This document shows positions 41,772-56,040 of a stretch of 64,000 nt of DNA, one piece after another; the first letter of the stretch is position 1, and every line of letters begins with the position of its first letter. A program made the translations under genes and the position numbers. Source of the stretch: Synaphobranchus kaupii (lineage: Eukaryota > Chordata > Actinopteri > Anguilliformes > Synaphobranchidae); contig CM056383.1 in assembly GCA_029718625.1 (NCBI GenBank), positions 19,507,930 through 19,571,929 on the forward strand, written 5' to 3'. The notes beneath the pieces were generated by a model. The model searched no databases. It had not been told where the DNA came from and was given only the letters and a program-made list of their open reading frames with translations.

Positions 41772-42187
41772 CCTCTTTCTCTCCCTCTTTCTCTCGCTCT
41801 CTCTCTCTCTCTCTCTCTCCCTCCCTCACTCTCCTTCTCCCCCTTCCCTCTTTCCTACACAGCAGCCCCTCAACAGCCTGAGGAACAGCCCACCATAGCA
41901 GCACTGAGCATCACATGGCATGACACGCTCTCCCCTTAAGAAACCTCAGCCCCCCAACACACACACACATACACACACACACATAAACCACACGTGTGAA
42001 CATACACGTGTACACGCATACACACACTTGCATGCACACAAAGTGTATGCACGCACACTTCACACTCATTTACACACAAATGCACATGCATACTCTCACA
42101 CATTCATGCAGTTTAAGCACTCTCTCTCAATCACAACTAACACACGGATGCACACATGCACACACGCACATGCGCACACACACACAG

Positions 42188-42218
<31 letters not shown>

Positions 42219-45200
42219 GACACAGACACACACACAGACACACACGCACACACACAAAGACACATACACACACTTAGATTTCATGTGTGCAACCTCCCCC
42301 AAGCAACTCGGTACCTCTTCCACCGGTCCAAGCGGGGAAAACACACAAAAATGAGAGGAGTGCTTGGCCTTCCGCTGTCAGTCTCATTCCCTCGCTTCCT
42401 TTTCTCAACTCTGCCAGGAGAGCTTCAGCTCGGCGCTAATTCCGCCGCGCGTATGACATCGCTCCGAGGATTCCCTTTTTTTTCCTGTTCGTCTGAGCGC
42501 CGCGCTGCTCGCCCCCCTCCCCGTCCTGCCCGCCCGCCCTCACACACACTCGCACGTGCCTGCGCCTCCCCGGGGACCGATACGGTATGCACCTCTGCTC
42601 TCCGCCGCTCCTTCGCTTGAAACATTTCTGGCTGCGGCCGAGCGGCCCTAAACGCAGCGCTACTGCGCGCGATCGTTCAATCTCTGAAAGACGCTCCGTT
42701 TCCGCGGCCCCCAAAAAAAAAATTCACGGTGGCTTCATTTCATAACACATGGTAAAATACCATTCCTCTCCACTTTAGATCTCATTTAGGTACAGTCTAT
42801 GTTTATTCCCTCCCAGCAGGGAATCTTATTTTCACCATTTTAATAAAGGAATTAGACCAATAACATCTTGTTTTATCAATATTTAATGTGTACTTAATAC
42901 AGTGTGTATAGACATAATTTGTATTCTGCTCAGCAACAAGGCCTTTCCCACTTTAAACAATGGATCTGCTCCTCCAAGGCTGCCGTTAGCTTAAATTTAT
43001 AATATGGGTACAAAATATGATACGCATCCTCATTTTACTAGGCTAAAATATAGAAGCTAATAAGGGGGGTTTCTAATTCTAAAGTACAATGCTAAGGGTA
43101 GCCTGGACTGTGTGCTACATGAAAAGGTGCTCACCGAGATTAATACTTGGAGAGAAATGTCTTGCTGCCTTTTAAAAGCATACCAATTTCTCCATTCTTA
43201 CGTGAGACGGAGAAAAAAGTGATACGGCGATTAATTATGTGGAACATTCTTACGCAGATCTCTCAGTGATACTGCCTCTCAATTATGACACTACAGGGCA
43301 TCAGACAGCAATAAGGGCATTTTTACAGGGAGCACAGCTTTGAGGCTGCACCATTTATTTCTACAGGGATGAAGTGCACGAGGGAAACAAGCGGGGGGTT
43401 CCGGTGCTGCGCAGCAAAAACGGCGGTGGAAATCTTACACCCCTGGGTGTTTATATGAGACCAAAGTCTCAAATGCACACCGAGATTTTTGCTGTGCGCG
43501 CACATCAGAATTGCCGCGGCTTCATTTCCTCTTATGACGTTTAAATCCGTAACATGAAGCAAACCTGAAACTGAATCTTGTGCAGTACAGACAAATAAAG
43601 TGTTAAGCAGTCCAGCTTACCGAAAAGTTGCATTTCATTGCATTTATCTGTCATGCCCCCAAGTAACTGAAGAGCTGCTGAGGAGGCTGGGTGGCCGTTA
43701 AAGCTGTGAGGGTTATGTTAAGGTTCGGGAGAACCAGACGCAACCAATAAGGATTCTAAAAGCGTATCTAGAACGATACGCCACAAACGTGGAATTAGCC
43801 GCACCAGAGGAGAGGAAAACAAAAGAACGGGAGCAAAACTTCCCAGCACAAGCCAAATCAAAGCAACCTCAAAAGGAGGCGAGTCTTGATAAACAGCGAG
43901 AATTAATAACAAAAGAACCTCACGCACTAAATCATTAGGCGTAACAGGAGGTAGAGAAACAAAGCAAACCTCGATAAAACAAGTGAAGGAAAAGAACAGA
44001 AAAGAAAACCTGTTATCCAGAGCTCTTGTGGCGAAAGAGCTGACACAAAAGGTAACAGGTAACAAGAATAAAGGATAAAGAAAAAGATTGGAAATAATAG
44101 AGAAAACCAATCTAATCCTAATTCTCTAACCAGACTTCTTATTCGTACGAACCAGAAATGCAGTGACCGAATTTCCTATACCTTACCGACTTTGTTGTCA
44201 ACATAGCAAAGACAATATCAAAGTGTCGGAAATGCAGAAGTCCTGGGCTATTTATAACCGGCAGGAAACCCGAAACAGGTGCAAGGAATAATTGCCGGGC
44301 GAGATACAAACACTGGGACGGAGGTGGAAAAAATCCGATAGAGCGTCCCGACGACGCCAAAAGGAAAACCAAACGGCAAAACAGCAAAGGCTGCTAATAA
44401 CCGTGACAAAAGCATTGTTCCATTGTGTAGATGGGGCTCAGTGTCTTGTATCAAACTCAGTGTTCAATTTCAGTGTGCATGGGAATTTTGCTAATTAAAT
44501 TATCATTTGAATAATTTTAATAGGTACTATTGTGAAATCCGCAGCAGTTTTCTGAATGCATTCATATTGCTGTGCACATAATTTGAACTGTGATTAACGC
44601 TGATGTAGCTGCATAGATTTTTCTCAAAGCAAATCATCTTGAGTACAGAAGTGGGTGTTCAATGACCTACCCAATACTAAGTGGGTAGCATCGCTTTTGA
44701 AATGCACCACGAATTATCTCATGAATCACAGCATGATACCACAGACTTCAATTCCCTGCAACCAATATAAATATTTAATGTTAGTTAATATTTTATACCT
44801 AAAAAATGGACCACATAGACAACAGAACAAGTGAGCACTGTGCAGAGAGACTTACTCGCGCGTCCCGATTCCCATAACGCAAGCTGTCGCGTTCAGAAAA
44901 GCATGCTAACTACAGCGCTATAGGGACAGATGCTATTTATAACTCCCATTGTCCTTGGAGCTTTCTTATTTGACTTCCGTGTCTTTTTATAGCCTAGCCT
45001 GGGGAGCATATTGCAGTTTTTAGAAGGACACGCTTGCTTTCACCGGTCCTTCCCCATCATGAGTCAGACACATTCCTCTAGAGCAATAGGGAACCCAAAT
45101 TTGTTCTGCATTTAATTGAGCCATAGAAATGAACTAGAAGTGAACTACAGCCTACCTGCACAACCTGCATATAGTGACACAGAGCTTTGAGTAAAATGGG

Positions 45201-48200
45201 CAAATTTTACAAAGTCATTTACTTTTTTAACTCAAGTTATCTTTATAGCCATGTATGTAAACAAGAAAAGCATTAATATGTCAAAAAGAAAAGCATGTTA
45301 TTATAATATTTCAATCAATTTGAAGAAATATCAGCAGGGCCACACTCAGTTTTATAAATAATATTATTATTAATTATTGTTATTGTTGTTTCAAACTCTC
45401 TATAATCTCAATGAATGAAATAAATGATAGTTATGATCAGGGTTGGGGTTGTCACATCAGTGGATAGCAGAGGTGGATATCCAGGGGACATAAAGTACAA
45501 GTCCTCCCCAGTATTTTGCTCCAGTCACGGGGATTTGCTTATTAACATAATTCTTCAGCAAGGAGGTAGAGCTAATTAGTGAAATCAACTGGCTGAGTCT
45601 ATGGGTGGAAGAAACACATGGTAGGACTTTTACTTTATGTCCCCTGGATTTCCACCTCTGGTGGATAGAACTGGCTGCCTGTTTCACACAGTCCTGAGTG
45701 CCCATGGCCAAACCATTCTCAAATTCATTGCATTTTAACTGTGACTCGAACACCGGGGCCCTATTCCTCCTAGCTGGCTAACTCAGTTAGCTGGCTAACT
45801 GTGCTGAGTAAACCCCGGAACAGTGTTTTTGCTAGTTCATGGCTGCGTTCAGAATGGCTCCCTATACGCTGTTTCATGCACTCTTTAGGGAATCAGCCAT
45901 TTTGTAGGATGTCCTAATGCTCAGTGTTCTCAATTGAGAATTTGGAAGCCATCAAAATGACCAATCCCCTAAATAGTGCACTATAAATTGTATAAGGAGC
46001 CATTCCCAACGCAGCCCATATGTTCCATATCCGGAGGGTTTCCGTTTCCGGGTTTTATTCAGCACAATTAGCCAGCTAACTGAGTTATCCACGTATGAGG
46101 AACATGGCCCTGGTTTCCTTTACGGGTCCCCTTCTGCACTGCTGTATTAATTGATCCGATTGGAGACTCACAGTGAAGCTGTTATTGACGTTCTTCGTGC
46201 TTGACTCGGCGACGCTGGCATCCGACAAGTCCACTTCGTCAAAAATGAGAGACTGAGGAGGAGGGGGAGCAAAGGGGAGAGAGGGGGACACAGTAAATTA
46301 GTGCATCAACAGGACTGCACCAGCCTCTGACCTCAACTAATGGCATTGCAGTGTGGTGGCCAACAATGAAATCATTCACAGTCCCCTCTGCACTTTCAAA
46401 TCTTCAAATAAAGTTTCATAAGCAAAAAATGCATTTGGTTTTCTTTTTTTCTTCTCTCTGGAGTAGTTTATATTCCATTTTCTTGTCTTTACTTTAAATC
46501 TGTTTGACTAAAACCCATTCTTCCTGGGTTAAAGGAATGGCCCACAGTGTGGCATTGCTGGCCACACTCAAACATGGGATTGTCAGGCTTTGATTCCAGT
46601 GTAGGATGCGCCTTTCTACTACAATTAAAATACACTACAGGGCTGCATGCAATTTCCTATGTACTAGGTATTGGGCTGGGCGATAAAGCCATGTCGATAA
46701 TTTTCGCGATAAAATTTGCCACGATAATGATGATAAACGTATGAGGTTTATTTTCGATAAAACTATCATTTGCGTCCGTTTCTTCTACTTACCCAAATAC
46801 AACACAAACAGCCAATCAGAACTAGACTTGCGCGTTGCTGATGCGCCCACCCACTCAAAACAACACTACTCAGGGTGAACACATGTGTTTAGCTAACATA
46901 GGAATGAGTCACCGGCGAAATCAACCGAACTTGGTAGTTAGTAGGCGTTAGTGGAAGATAACTTGTTACACATCATACAGAAATAATGTTGGATCAACAT
47001 TAGATGTCCAATAACAAAAGCGTCAACATCAGGCGCACTTAAGCTGCATTCTCACCAAAACGCGCAGGAACCCCAAACTGTGCGTTTGGAGGGCAGTGCT
47101 ATTAGACGGGTTCAGTAGCCTACGAGGAACATTAACGGCACCTGATTGGTTAGACGTATTTTGCCTGCGTTTTCAAACCAGAACAATATGGCGGCCTGTT
47201 AATAAACTTTCTATTATACTACTTAAACGGTCCACTAAAATATGTTTCTGAAAACATTTGAGGCGAGAAATAGTATATGCAGTTGCTAAATCTTGATTAA
47301 TATTTGATCTAAAACGCCTACTTTGACCATTTGATCCGAGTTTCGCGAGCAACGGCGGACACATTAATTTGCCTAAAGTAGTTTTGGAATCTATCCTATG
47401 CAAATTCGGAACCGGCGAACGTACCACACAGTCGCCGTGCCACATCCATCATGCACCACGCAATCGCATCGCATCCTCTCCATAGAAAATGAATAGAATG
47501 CGTCCGATCGATGTACCTCGCCGGATTTGGTGAGAATGCAGCTTTAGGCCGCGATCACACCGGACGCGCTTTGTAGGCTTGAAAACGCGAGGAGCACGAC
47601 CTGTCTTGATTTTACGAAAGCCTACTCTGTAAAAGCAGTTGGAGGCGTCTTTTTTGCTGTTGCTAGGCAACCGAACTCCGTTCCTGTCAATCACTTAGCT
47701 GACGTTGTTAACGGTGTTAGCGAACTAAATTTACCCGAAAGTTTGCTTCGTTATTTGTCTTTAAAAAGCCGCAAATAAGCGGAGTGCCTTGGATCGCTTA
47801 TTTTTATCATGGTATTCACGATTATTGAAATCATATAACTCCTGGTAGGCTGAAATGGCAACTAACGTTACCATTTTTTTTCCTCAATCGTCTTCGTTTA
47901 CACGGAACCGACAGGGAGAATCAAGGTCCGCCTCTACTTTCGTGCGATTGGACAGAGGAGAAAAGAATGACAGTGACGTGGCGCGCATTTTTCCTCAGAG
48001 CGCTTCAAGTTGAGATATTTTCAACCCTGTGCGCACCGAGCATTTTTCGAAAAACAGCGAGGCGCCTGGAGCGGATAAACGCGAGGCGCCCGGGGCGCAA
48101 AAGCAGCGTGGAAAACGCTTCAAACTCATTGAAAACAATTCGAAAAAGGCGCCCCCAGCTGTTAAAGCGGATCCGGTGTGATCGCGGCCTTAGGCTACCT

Positions 48201-51200
48201 TGCAAACCGTCATTACGGCTGAAAGTTATATTTATCCTAGCTTGTGCTCTTACAGAACCATGATGGTAATAAAGTTAACTTCGCTAAGGCTATCTATCAT
48301 AGCTGCCTACACCTGCTGCAGACAGCCCTAAGTTCTGAAGCCAGAAAAAATCTCTGTAACTTTTCTTACTGTTCATGTATGCTTACTGTTCATAGTAAAT
48401 AACAAAGAAACGTGGACGGGCAGTTGTGAATGCGATAAAGCTTAAAGGGGAATTCCACCCAAAAATGATGTTTGTTTGTAGAAAAGTAGCTCTCCTCTGG
48501 CTCCTGAGCTCCTGTAGCTCTCAGCCAACTTTCTAACTGTAGTGAGAGCAGAGATATAGCCCCAAACTACTGCACATGTACCAGGTACCTGCTTTACGGT
48601 GAACTACAATGCCCAAGAGCACTTACAGTTTATGGGCGGAGTCAAGACAACGCAAGTCACACTGAATAACGTTACAGAAGCAGAGGCCAAGGGGCTGGGC
48701 ATAGAGTACTACATCACACTGGTTTCAGAAGTAAATTCCCCATTCATTTAGAGCGCAGACATTAACTAAAACTTACTTTTTACTTACGTTTTTCCGGACC
48801 AGCTTCGAGTATATTTTACGTTTTAGTATTTTTTTGTGAATATACCAGCGCTGGCACTGTTTAAAAACTTTATGTCCCATAATTCCCTCAGGATGAGCAG
48901 CGTTGTCTCCAAACGTTGTCATATAACGTTAGCCAGCAGGAGCACACAGCTCCATTTTTAAACACTTTTTTCTAACGTTAGCTAGGTAGCTAGTTTGAAG
49001 GACTAAAAGCTAGTATATACTCTAAGTGTCTAATTAGAAACGAATTGTTACACAATTAATTTACAACTAATTTTTATTCCATTATCTGCATGTTCGCTTT
49101 ACAAGAGCAGGTCTGTTTCCCCTGCTGTACTTCGCACTTTTCACGGTCTTCCTGGGAAAGTGAATCGTTTTAAAGTATTACGCTACCAGTAAAACAGGTT
49201 GGTCACATTTCCATAAGCAGGACATTATAAAACAAGGAAAAATATGCTGAACCTATGGGTTGCCAACCTGACAGATTTGTTGTATTTAGTGTCATCATTA
49301 AGGCAAAATAACGTTATGTTATTAATCTAAATTAGAATGCAGGTAGCCTAATGAACTTCGGATGAAGCTTGAACATGAGTTCATTGCATAATCAAACGAA
49401 ATTCATTAAACAAGCAGGCTAATTTGGCATTTTCTAAGGTGAGAAGGAAGCAATTGGTCGCTTATTCTCAGCTGTTGCAGGTGCTTTTAACGAAATTTAA
49501 CAGCATATATTTCGTAAACAGCACTGTCAGGAATTACCGGGAACTCATAATACTACTACTGCTACTGATCCATATAGCCTATTCCTTGATCGCACTAAAC
49601 ACGCACGAGCATGTCTGTTTCGCCATCATAAGCAATCCGCCAAGGTGGAAAAGCAGGCTTTTAAAGGGAATGGGATATGACATTTTGATTGGTTTATTGC
49701 ATGTCACGCCCAAGACACACCTATAATTAATGAAGAGACGAGGTTCAGCCCAGTTGCACCTTGCGCCGTGCTTAGCGCCCAAAAAACACGCCGTTAAAAT
49801 AGCAAAAGTGGACTTGGACACGCCCTAAATGGACTTAGTGCCATGCGCTTAGACTAAGCGCCAAGATCGCCAAGATAGGGCCCATAGAATTAAAAGTTAA
49901 AACGTCATTATTGTAGGCTACTTGTTAGCCGTTTTAGCTATGTTTGCTAGCAAAGCCAAAACTTTCCCAGTGCAACTCGAACGCACTGATGTCGGTAAAA
50001 ACATGAAAACGATGCATATATCACCCCGATATCCGACATCCTTCCATTAATGAATGCAAGGTTAGCTACTTTTGCCTCCATGGGCATTGCAAACATATTT
50101 AAAAACCAATTTGTTTTAATGCCAAGAAGCCTGTTGCTAACAACAGCTAACGCGCTAGCCCGGAAAAAATACATTGCTTCTGTAATCGAATGCTCAAAGT
50201 GAAACCGTTCAATAATGGTCAGCTAGCTAATGTTAGTCTACATAATGGTCATGGATCATAATGTAACGTTAGTTGACATGGTTCCTTACCATGTGATTCA
50301 ATAAGGCAGAGGAAGATGTAGGGAATCGGGGAATACCGGAGGAGCTCGAGTCCTGTTTGGTTTAGTTTGCCAAAACATCTTTAGGAAATAACGTAGCCTA
50401 TCAATGTAATTTTCTGACATTATAATAAAATAGCAATGATCGCTAGCGTGATCTAAGATGTGTCCCTACCACAGAACCATCCCTATTCAGAAGAGTGAGA
50501 TTCTTCCCTAGCTGGCTCTGCCTACTTGCTATGTAATTTACACGCCCACTTGTAAACACTGTAGTCTTTCAAAAAGAGCAAGTGGTGGAGGTATATGCCA
50601 TTTTGACGTATACTAGTGGTGTGTCGTTCGCGAACGAGTCGGCTCTTTGAGCCGGCTCTTTTAGGTGAACGTTGGGAGCCGACTCGCATATCTGAAGAGC
50701 CGATTTGTTTTGTAAATGAACACAAGACAAGTGCTTGTGGTCTTGGTGGAACTTTTATTAGTTTTTTTTCTTCAAGTTCCATCTGTAATCACAGAGAATA
50801 ATTTTTTAGGCCAAAAAAGAATAAAACCACTATAAGAAAATAACATTAATAATAATTTAAAAACCAGTTTAATTGTTGGTCAGTTTAATTGTTCTGATGC
50901 TGCAGTTTTGCACATTTATTTTTTTATGCATTTATTTATTTTTCTTTGTTATGACGCAATATTATGTTCTATTTTATGAGTGTCTCTTTTGTTTTGAAAT
51001 GTTCAACTACGCAGTGTTTATTGTGCAATTTATTTCAAGACATAAAAATGCCCTACTTTCAATGCAAATGTGTAAGTGCGTCTTACTGTTTTTACATTTA
51101 TTTAAATAGTTTTTCTAACAAACAAAATGCAAAATAATGTTATTTTGGTAATTAGATGGTACAGTAAGATTCCTTTGAACAATGTAAGTGATAGATGTGC

Positions 51201-54200
51201 ACAAACACCAATCATAGGTCAAAATATCGCTAACTTTGGCCGATTTTGAAAAACTGGAAATGCTACTGAATGAAGAGCCGTTTGGGAGCCGAAAGAGCCG
51301 GCTCTTATTGGTGAGCTGAGCCAAATGATCTGACTCACTGAAAAGAGCCGGAATGCCCATCACTAACGTATACCTCTACCGAATTTTCAACTTTATATGT
51401 ACAGATTTTTTTTTGGTCAGCCACAAAGAAAGACTTAATTAGTTGCGCCTTGATCTGTTCAATAAAGTTAATTTTTTTGGTGGAATTCTCCTTTAAGATT
51501 TAATCAAACCTTCACGACATTGTACAAGTTTACTTACCCACGAGCAGGCGTCTGCTGGGTCCTAATGCTTATTTCATTATAAGTGAAATAATCAGAAGGG
51601 AAAATTGAGGCAGATAAATCTGTGCTTATAGCCTATATATAAGAGAATTTCTGCATCTTTTTCCATTTTGTTACTGGATGTAAAGACATTTTGGTTCTGT
51701 TGAATGCTTATGTCAATCCATTGTTTCTAAAAAAAAAAAACCTTCTGGTTTCTTCAGGGTTCAGTCATAAGCGTAATACTCTTCAAAGTTTAAATGGAGC
51801 ATTAAGTGTATATTGTGATATCGAGCAATATAAAAAATATTATCGTGATACACTTTTTTGCCATATCGCCCAGAAATAGGTATGTGAAGAACACTCCATT
51901 TTGGAGTACACAAAGGGGAGCGTGACAGTATAGGGGAAGTTAGACAAAAACAATTCAGGATAAAGGAACTTTTGTGACAATTTCTTGGAACCAATTAAAT
52001 GGGAATTTCAAAAATCCGTAAATTGGCAAGGTCAACTTTTGCCGTTCATTTTGCAACCTTCAAAGTCACAAAGTACCCCTGGCATCCTCTACAGAGGAGA
52101 TATCATAGTGTAGAAACAATGCTGTCTCTGCACACCATTATTGTGTCCACCATGCAACTTCCTTCCTGTTACTTCGTCAACGGCCACAGTGTGATTACTT
52201 TAGCCTCGCTTGCTAATTTGTCAATCTGCCAGGCACAGATTGAGGAGGTTTTTATGCGTCCCATTTATTCAATACATCTCTGTAAGGAGCCTCTACAGGG
52301 ATGACATTTCTATCCACTTGTGCTGTCCACTACATTGCTTTTGACATGCTAAATTGGGTGCGATTGTTCATTTGTGCGCACGCACGCTTTGCTAAATCAT
52401 GTGCGAGAGTTAATTAAGTAATGCTCACGAGTAAATTAAGTAACGGGCATAATGTGTGCACAATGTACATGATTTAAACATTTTTTTTCAATATCCCTTT
52501 AGGGGCGCTACATCTAATGTCAAGAATTGCAACAAAAAAATATTTCCAAAGGGAAAAAGCCTACCTTAGCATCCTTGGCATAGTAAAGTGTTCTGCCCCT
52601 TAGTTTGAAGTAGCGCCTTTTCCATCTCTGGAAGGAGCTGGTCTGTTTTAGCAGTAGCCCCTCCTTGACGCTTGTCTGGAAAGAAACAAGCCCCGCCCCC
52701 GAACAAATGTCATTTTAAATATAAATCAGTACACTTGTTCACAACACATTTCAATTGTATTTCCGAGAGCATATCATTTGAATTAATGTATCAGCATCTA
52801 ACACCAAAGGAAACACAAAGCTTCCCAAAGCTCATTGACACTAGATTATTAAATGAAATGTGCTGCATAATTATGAGTATGATTTGATTGTTTAGTCACG
52901 GCAAAGTGTGCCCAAAAGGAGCTGCAACCATCCTTTAAGCACCTTAGTGAAACAGTGTGATGCCACTTTTGTTTTTATTAATTTATCATATTTTGCAATT
53001 ACCAATGTGTATTCATTTGTATTCATGCTCATCAGTAAGACTTTAGGACAGTGCGCACAAGCGTACATTCTCCTCCGAAACACATGAGGTCACCCACTGT
53101 TCCTTTTCATTTTGCAGTTCACCAGTTAAGCTAATAAGGACACAAAGCTGGAGGAGGATGCTTCATGTCCAGTTTGTGCCCTGGGTGACACAGGGCCACT
53201 GGCCCCATTGGCACAATCTGGTTTCGATACCAGACCGTGGGGTCCATGCGCATGCCTCAACAGGATGAGTCACCCAGAATCCTAGGTGCTCTTTACCTTT
53301 AGGCAGAATAAGTGTGGCTCATTAACACCTTTGAATTGAATTGATTGAATTTGGGAGCTGTTCACTGACACAGTCTGTATCTGTATTGCTCAAAGCTTTG
53401 CCTCTTACCCCAACTTCTGTGACATGAAGCTAACTGGCACACAAATACATCTGTTAGCCATTAGACCATTGTTTTTGATAAAGCAGTATAGTGCCAGCAC
53501 ACAGCCAGACTGGTTCAAGTTTTGCCGATATCCCTGCATGGGGAATACATAGCGAATAGCTTTCAGGTCTTGGCAGATACTATGCCGATGACATAATTAT
53601 CAAGCAAATACAAATGTGTATGATATCAATGTGCACTGCCACATATAGGTTCTTAATACATCACTTGTACATATTATACATGATTTGCACACACATGTAA
53701 CAAATGTATGAGAGAAACGCATGGGCACCAGAGTTGGGATCAATTGTATTTCAGTTCAATGAAAAAAGTGAAACCCATTTAACTCATTTTAAAAATCCCC
53801 ATAGAAATAATTTTATTTTACAATGAATTAATATAATTTAAATTATTTTCATGAAATGAAGTAGAATTGACCCCCACTGTGATTGGCACTAATACATAGT
53901 GAAGCCCTGTACCCATCAAATCTCTCTCATTGGTCCACACAGGAATCTCAAAATCACAAACACCTCAAGGACAATTTCATGCTGGGAGAAGATAGACAAG
54001 GTGCACAGGAGACGAGAAAAAGAGGCCATTACCGGAGAGACTGTGTGCCATTTTGAGATGATGTAAACACAGTAATCTCCAGCCTCCTCAATGTCACCAA
54101 GGACAGGGCCCTCTTCATGGTCCAATCACACTAAGCCTGTAATCTTACATGCAAACTGCCATTCTCAGGTCCAGAGTTAGCCTGTCAGTCAACAGACTAT

Positions 54201-56009
54201 GTCCACCAAGCTTCTGCTACTGGTTCCACAAAACATAAATATTCAAATCACTTGACCCGGTGAACTGGGACCGTTTTTTTTGTAGGAGCTGCTATGAGAG
54301 AGTACGTATCAGAATGACATGAATTCCTGAATTTACAGGTGACAAAAAGCAAATTTACAGGAATTAATGACAAGTCAAAAAAGTCATCTAAAATGTCGAA
54401 ATGAGAGGCAGGTCATGTGACAGCAGTCTAGAGGTTATTCAGCTAATGAGCCCCCCTTTACGGGTCTGCTTTTTGACTGCAGAGTCATGTGACCACTTCC
54501 AATAATAAACAAAAGAACAGAGACCAGGAAGTTGCGGTGGTCTTTCTCTCCCATTCATCTAGATATAGATTGAACATGGAAAAAATGAGCAGGAACCCAG
54601 ACGCATACAGAAGGGATATTTTTAGCAAACGGAATATGTTCTGTAGAGAATTACAAACAGAAACCCTAGGCTTGTATATGACGCCTGGGTGCACAGCTGT
54701 GTCAATGTACGAGGAGAATTCCCCCTTCGGCAAACACCCGGACGCAACGCAACAATATCATCGGACCAGCATCCTCTCCTGTACCTTCTCCTATACAGCC
54801 AGCCATTTTGTGCACATGTTCCATCCACTAGACTAGAGCAACACTGGTTCTCTATCGTCCTAAGACCCAGCAATTAATTTTTGTCCCCTGTAGGTCACAT
54901 GACATCTTTGATGTTAATCTCAAGAACCACATATTCTACTATGCTGAAACCTACGCTACAAATTACATTCAATAAAAATAGAATAAATTATATTTTAGAA
55001 AATATTTTCACTGCAACATCCAAGACACTTGTATTATGTCAAAAAATGTAAATACTGAAACCTTTTTTTGTCTCAGGAAGATATATAACTTGACCTGAGT
55101 CAAATTATTATTGGAAATACTTTGACTCAATACTAAATACTGGAGACACCAATAAATTTAAAAAAGAGAGATCTATTTTTTCATAAGATTGTACATTTCG
55201 GTCAGTATCAAGTTTTGATGAGTGTTCTCTTGGACCTATCGGCAGGGGTGATTTAAAATCTTACTGACATCTGACGTGTTAAGGAATTTCAAATATGCAT
55301 TTGAACCAGGTGGTGAGCACGCCCCACCCTGTGATTTCATGTGATGCAGTCGATTGATGATGTTCTTGAGTAAGCACAAATTCTACCACAATTGTAGCAG
55401 GAAAGACAGGAACAATGTTATGAGCAAAGGCCCCAACGATTCCTTTTCCAATTGCTTGAACTCCAATCTGTCTTTAATCTCTACAAATCTGAATGCCAAC
55501 TTCCTTGCTTTTGTGGCAAATGTCACTGTCTGTCCAATCACTGCTAAACATTTTGATCCAAACAAGAGAGGGTAGCATCAGTGAACCTGGAAGAATTAAA
55601 TTGCATAATTTGTATATGCAACATTTCCTAGCAAAGTGCCATGAAATGTCATTCTGTTTTATTTACACTATACATAGACTCCCCAGGTCCCATGAACAGG
55701 GCCATTATTCACAACCTATTTTTAAAATGACGTGGAACATCACATGTTCTCATGTTATAAAGACCAGACACTGTGATGTACAGACAAACATGGGGTACAA
55801 GTAGCAAGCAATTAGCCAAATTAAATATTAGCACCTAGAGTAAATGCTGAAAACTGAAAAAAATTAAAAGCATAAATTTCTTCCTCACTTTTTGAGCTTT
55901 GTCCTTTTATTATCTTCCCGTTGCCAAGTGAGACACGACACAATCTATTAATAGCACGTTTCTTCATTTAATTATCAGTGGGAGAAGAGTTCAGTGTCAG
56001 AGAGTGCCC

Positions 56010-56040
<31 letters not shown>

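Larger units (their letters stand above)
46672..51876. mobile_element. Outer hAT-like element of a nested transposon cluster
   Basis: GGGCTGGGCGATAAAGCCAT at the left and GCCATATCGCCCAG at the right have the complementary (CT)GGGCGAT ends of a common fish repeat, and TAGGTAT flanks both (46665-46671 and 51877-51883). Almost all of the 5.2-kb interior is later insertions listed separately. Confidence 0.65.

Noticed and set aside
40444..42620. Long open frames of Thr/His, Cys/Val or Ser/Leu repeats
   Set aside because: They are translations of CA and CT microsatellites in both directions.
43718..44110. 130-codon hydrophobic open frame on the minus strand
   Set aside because: It lies wholly inside a solo LTR bounded by a 5-bp duplication.
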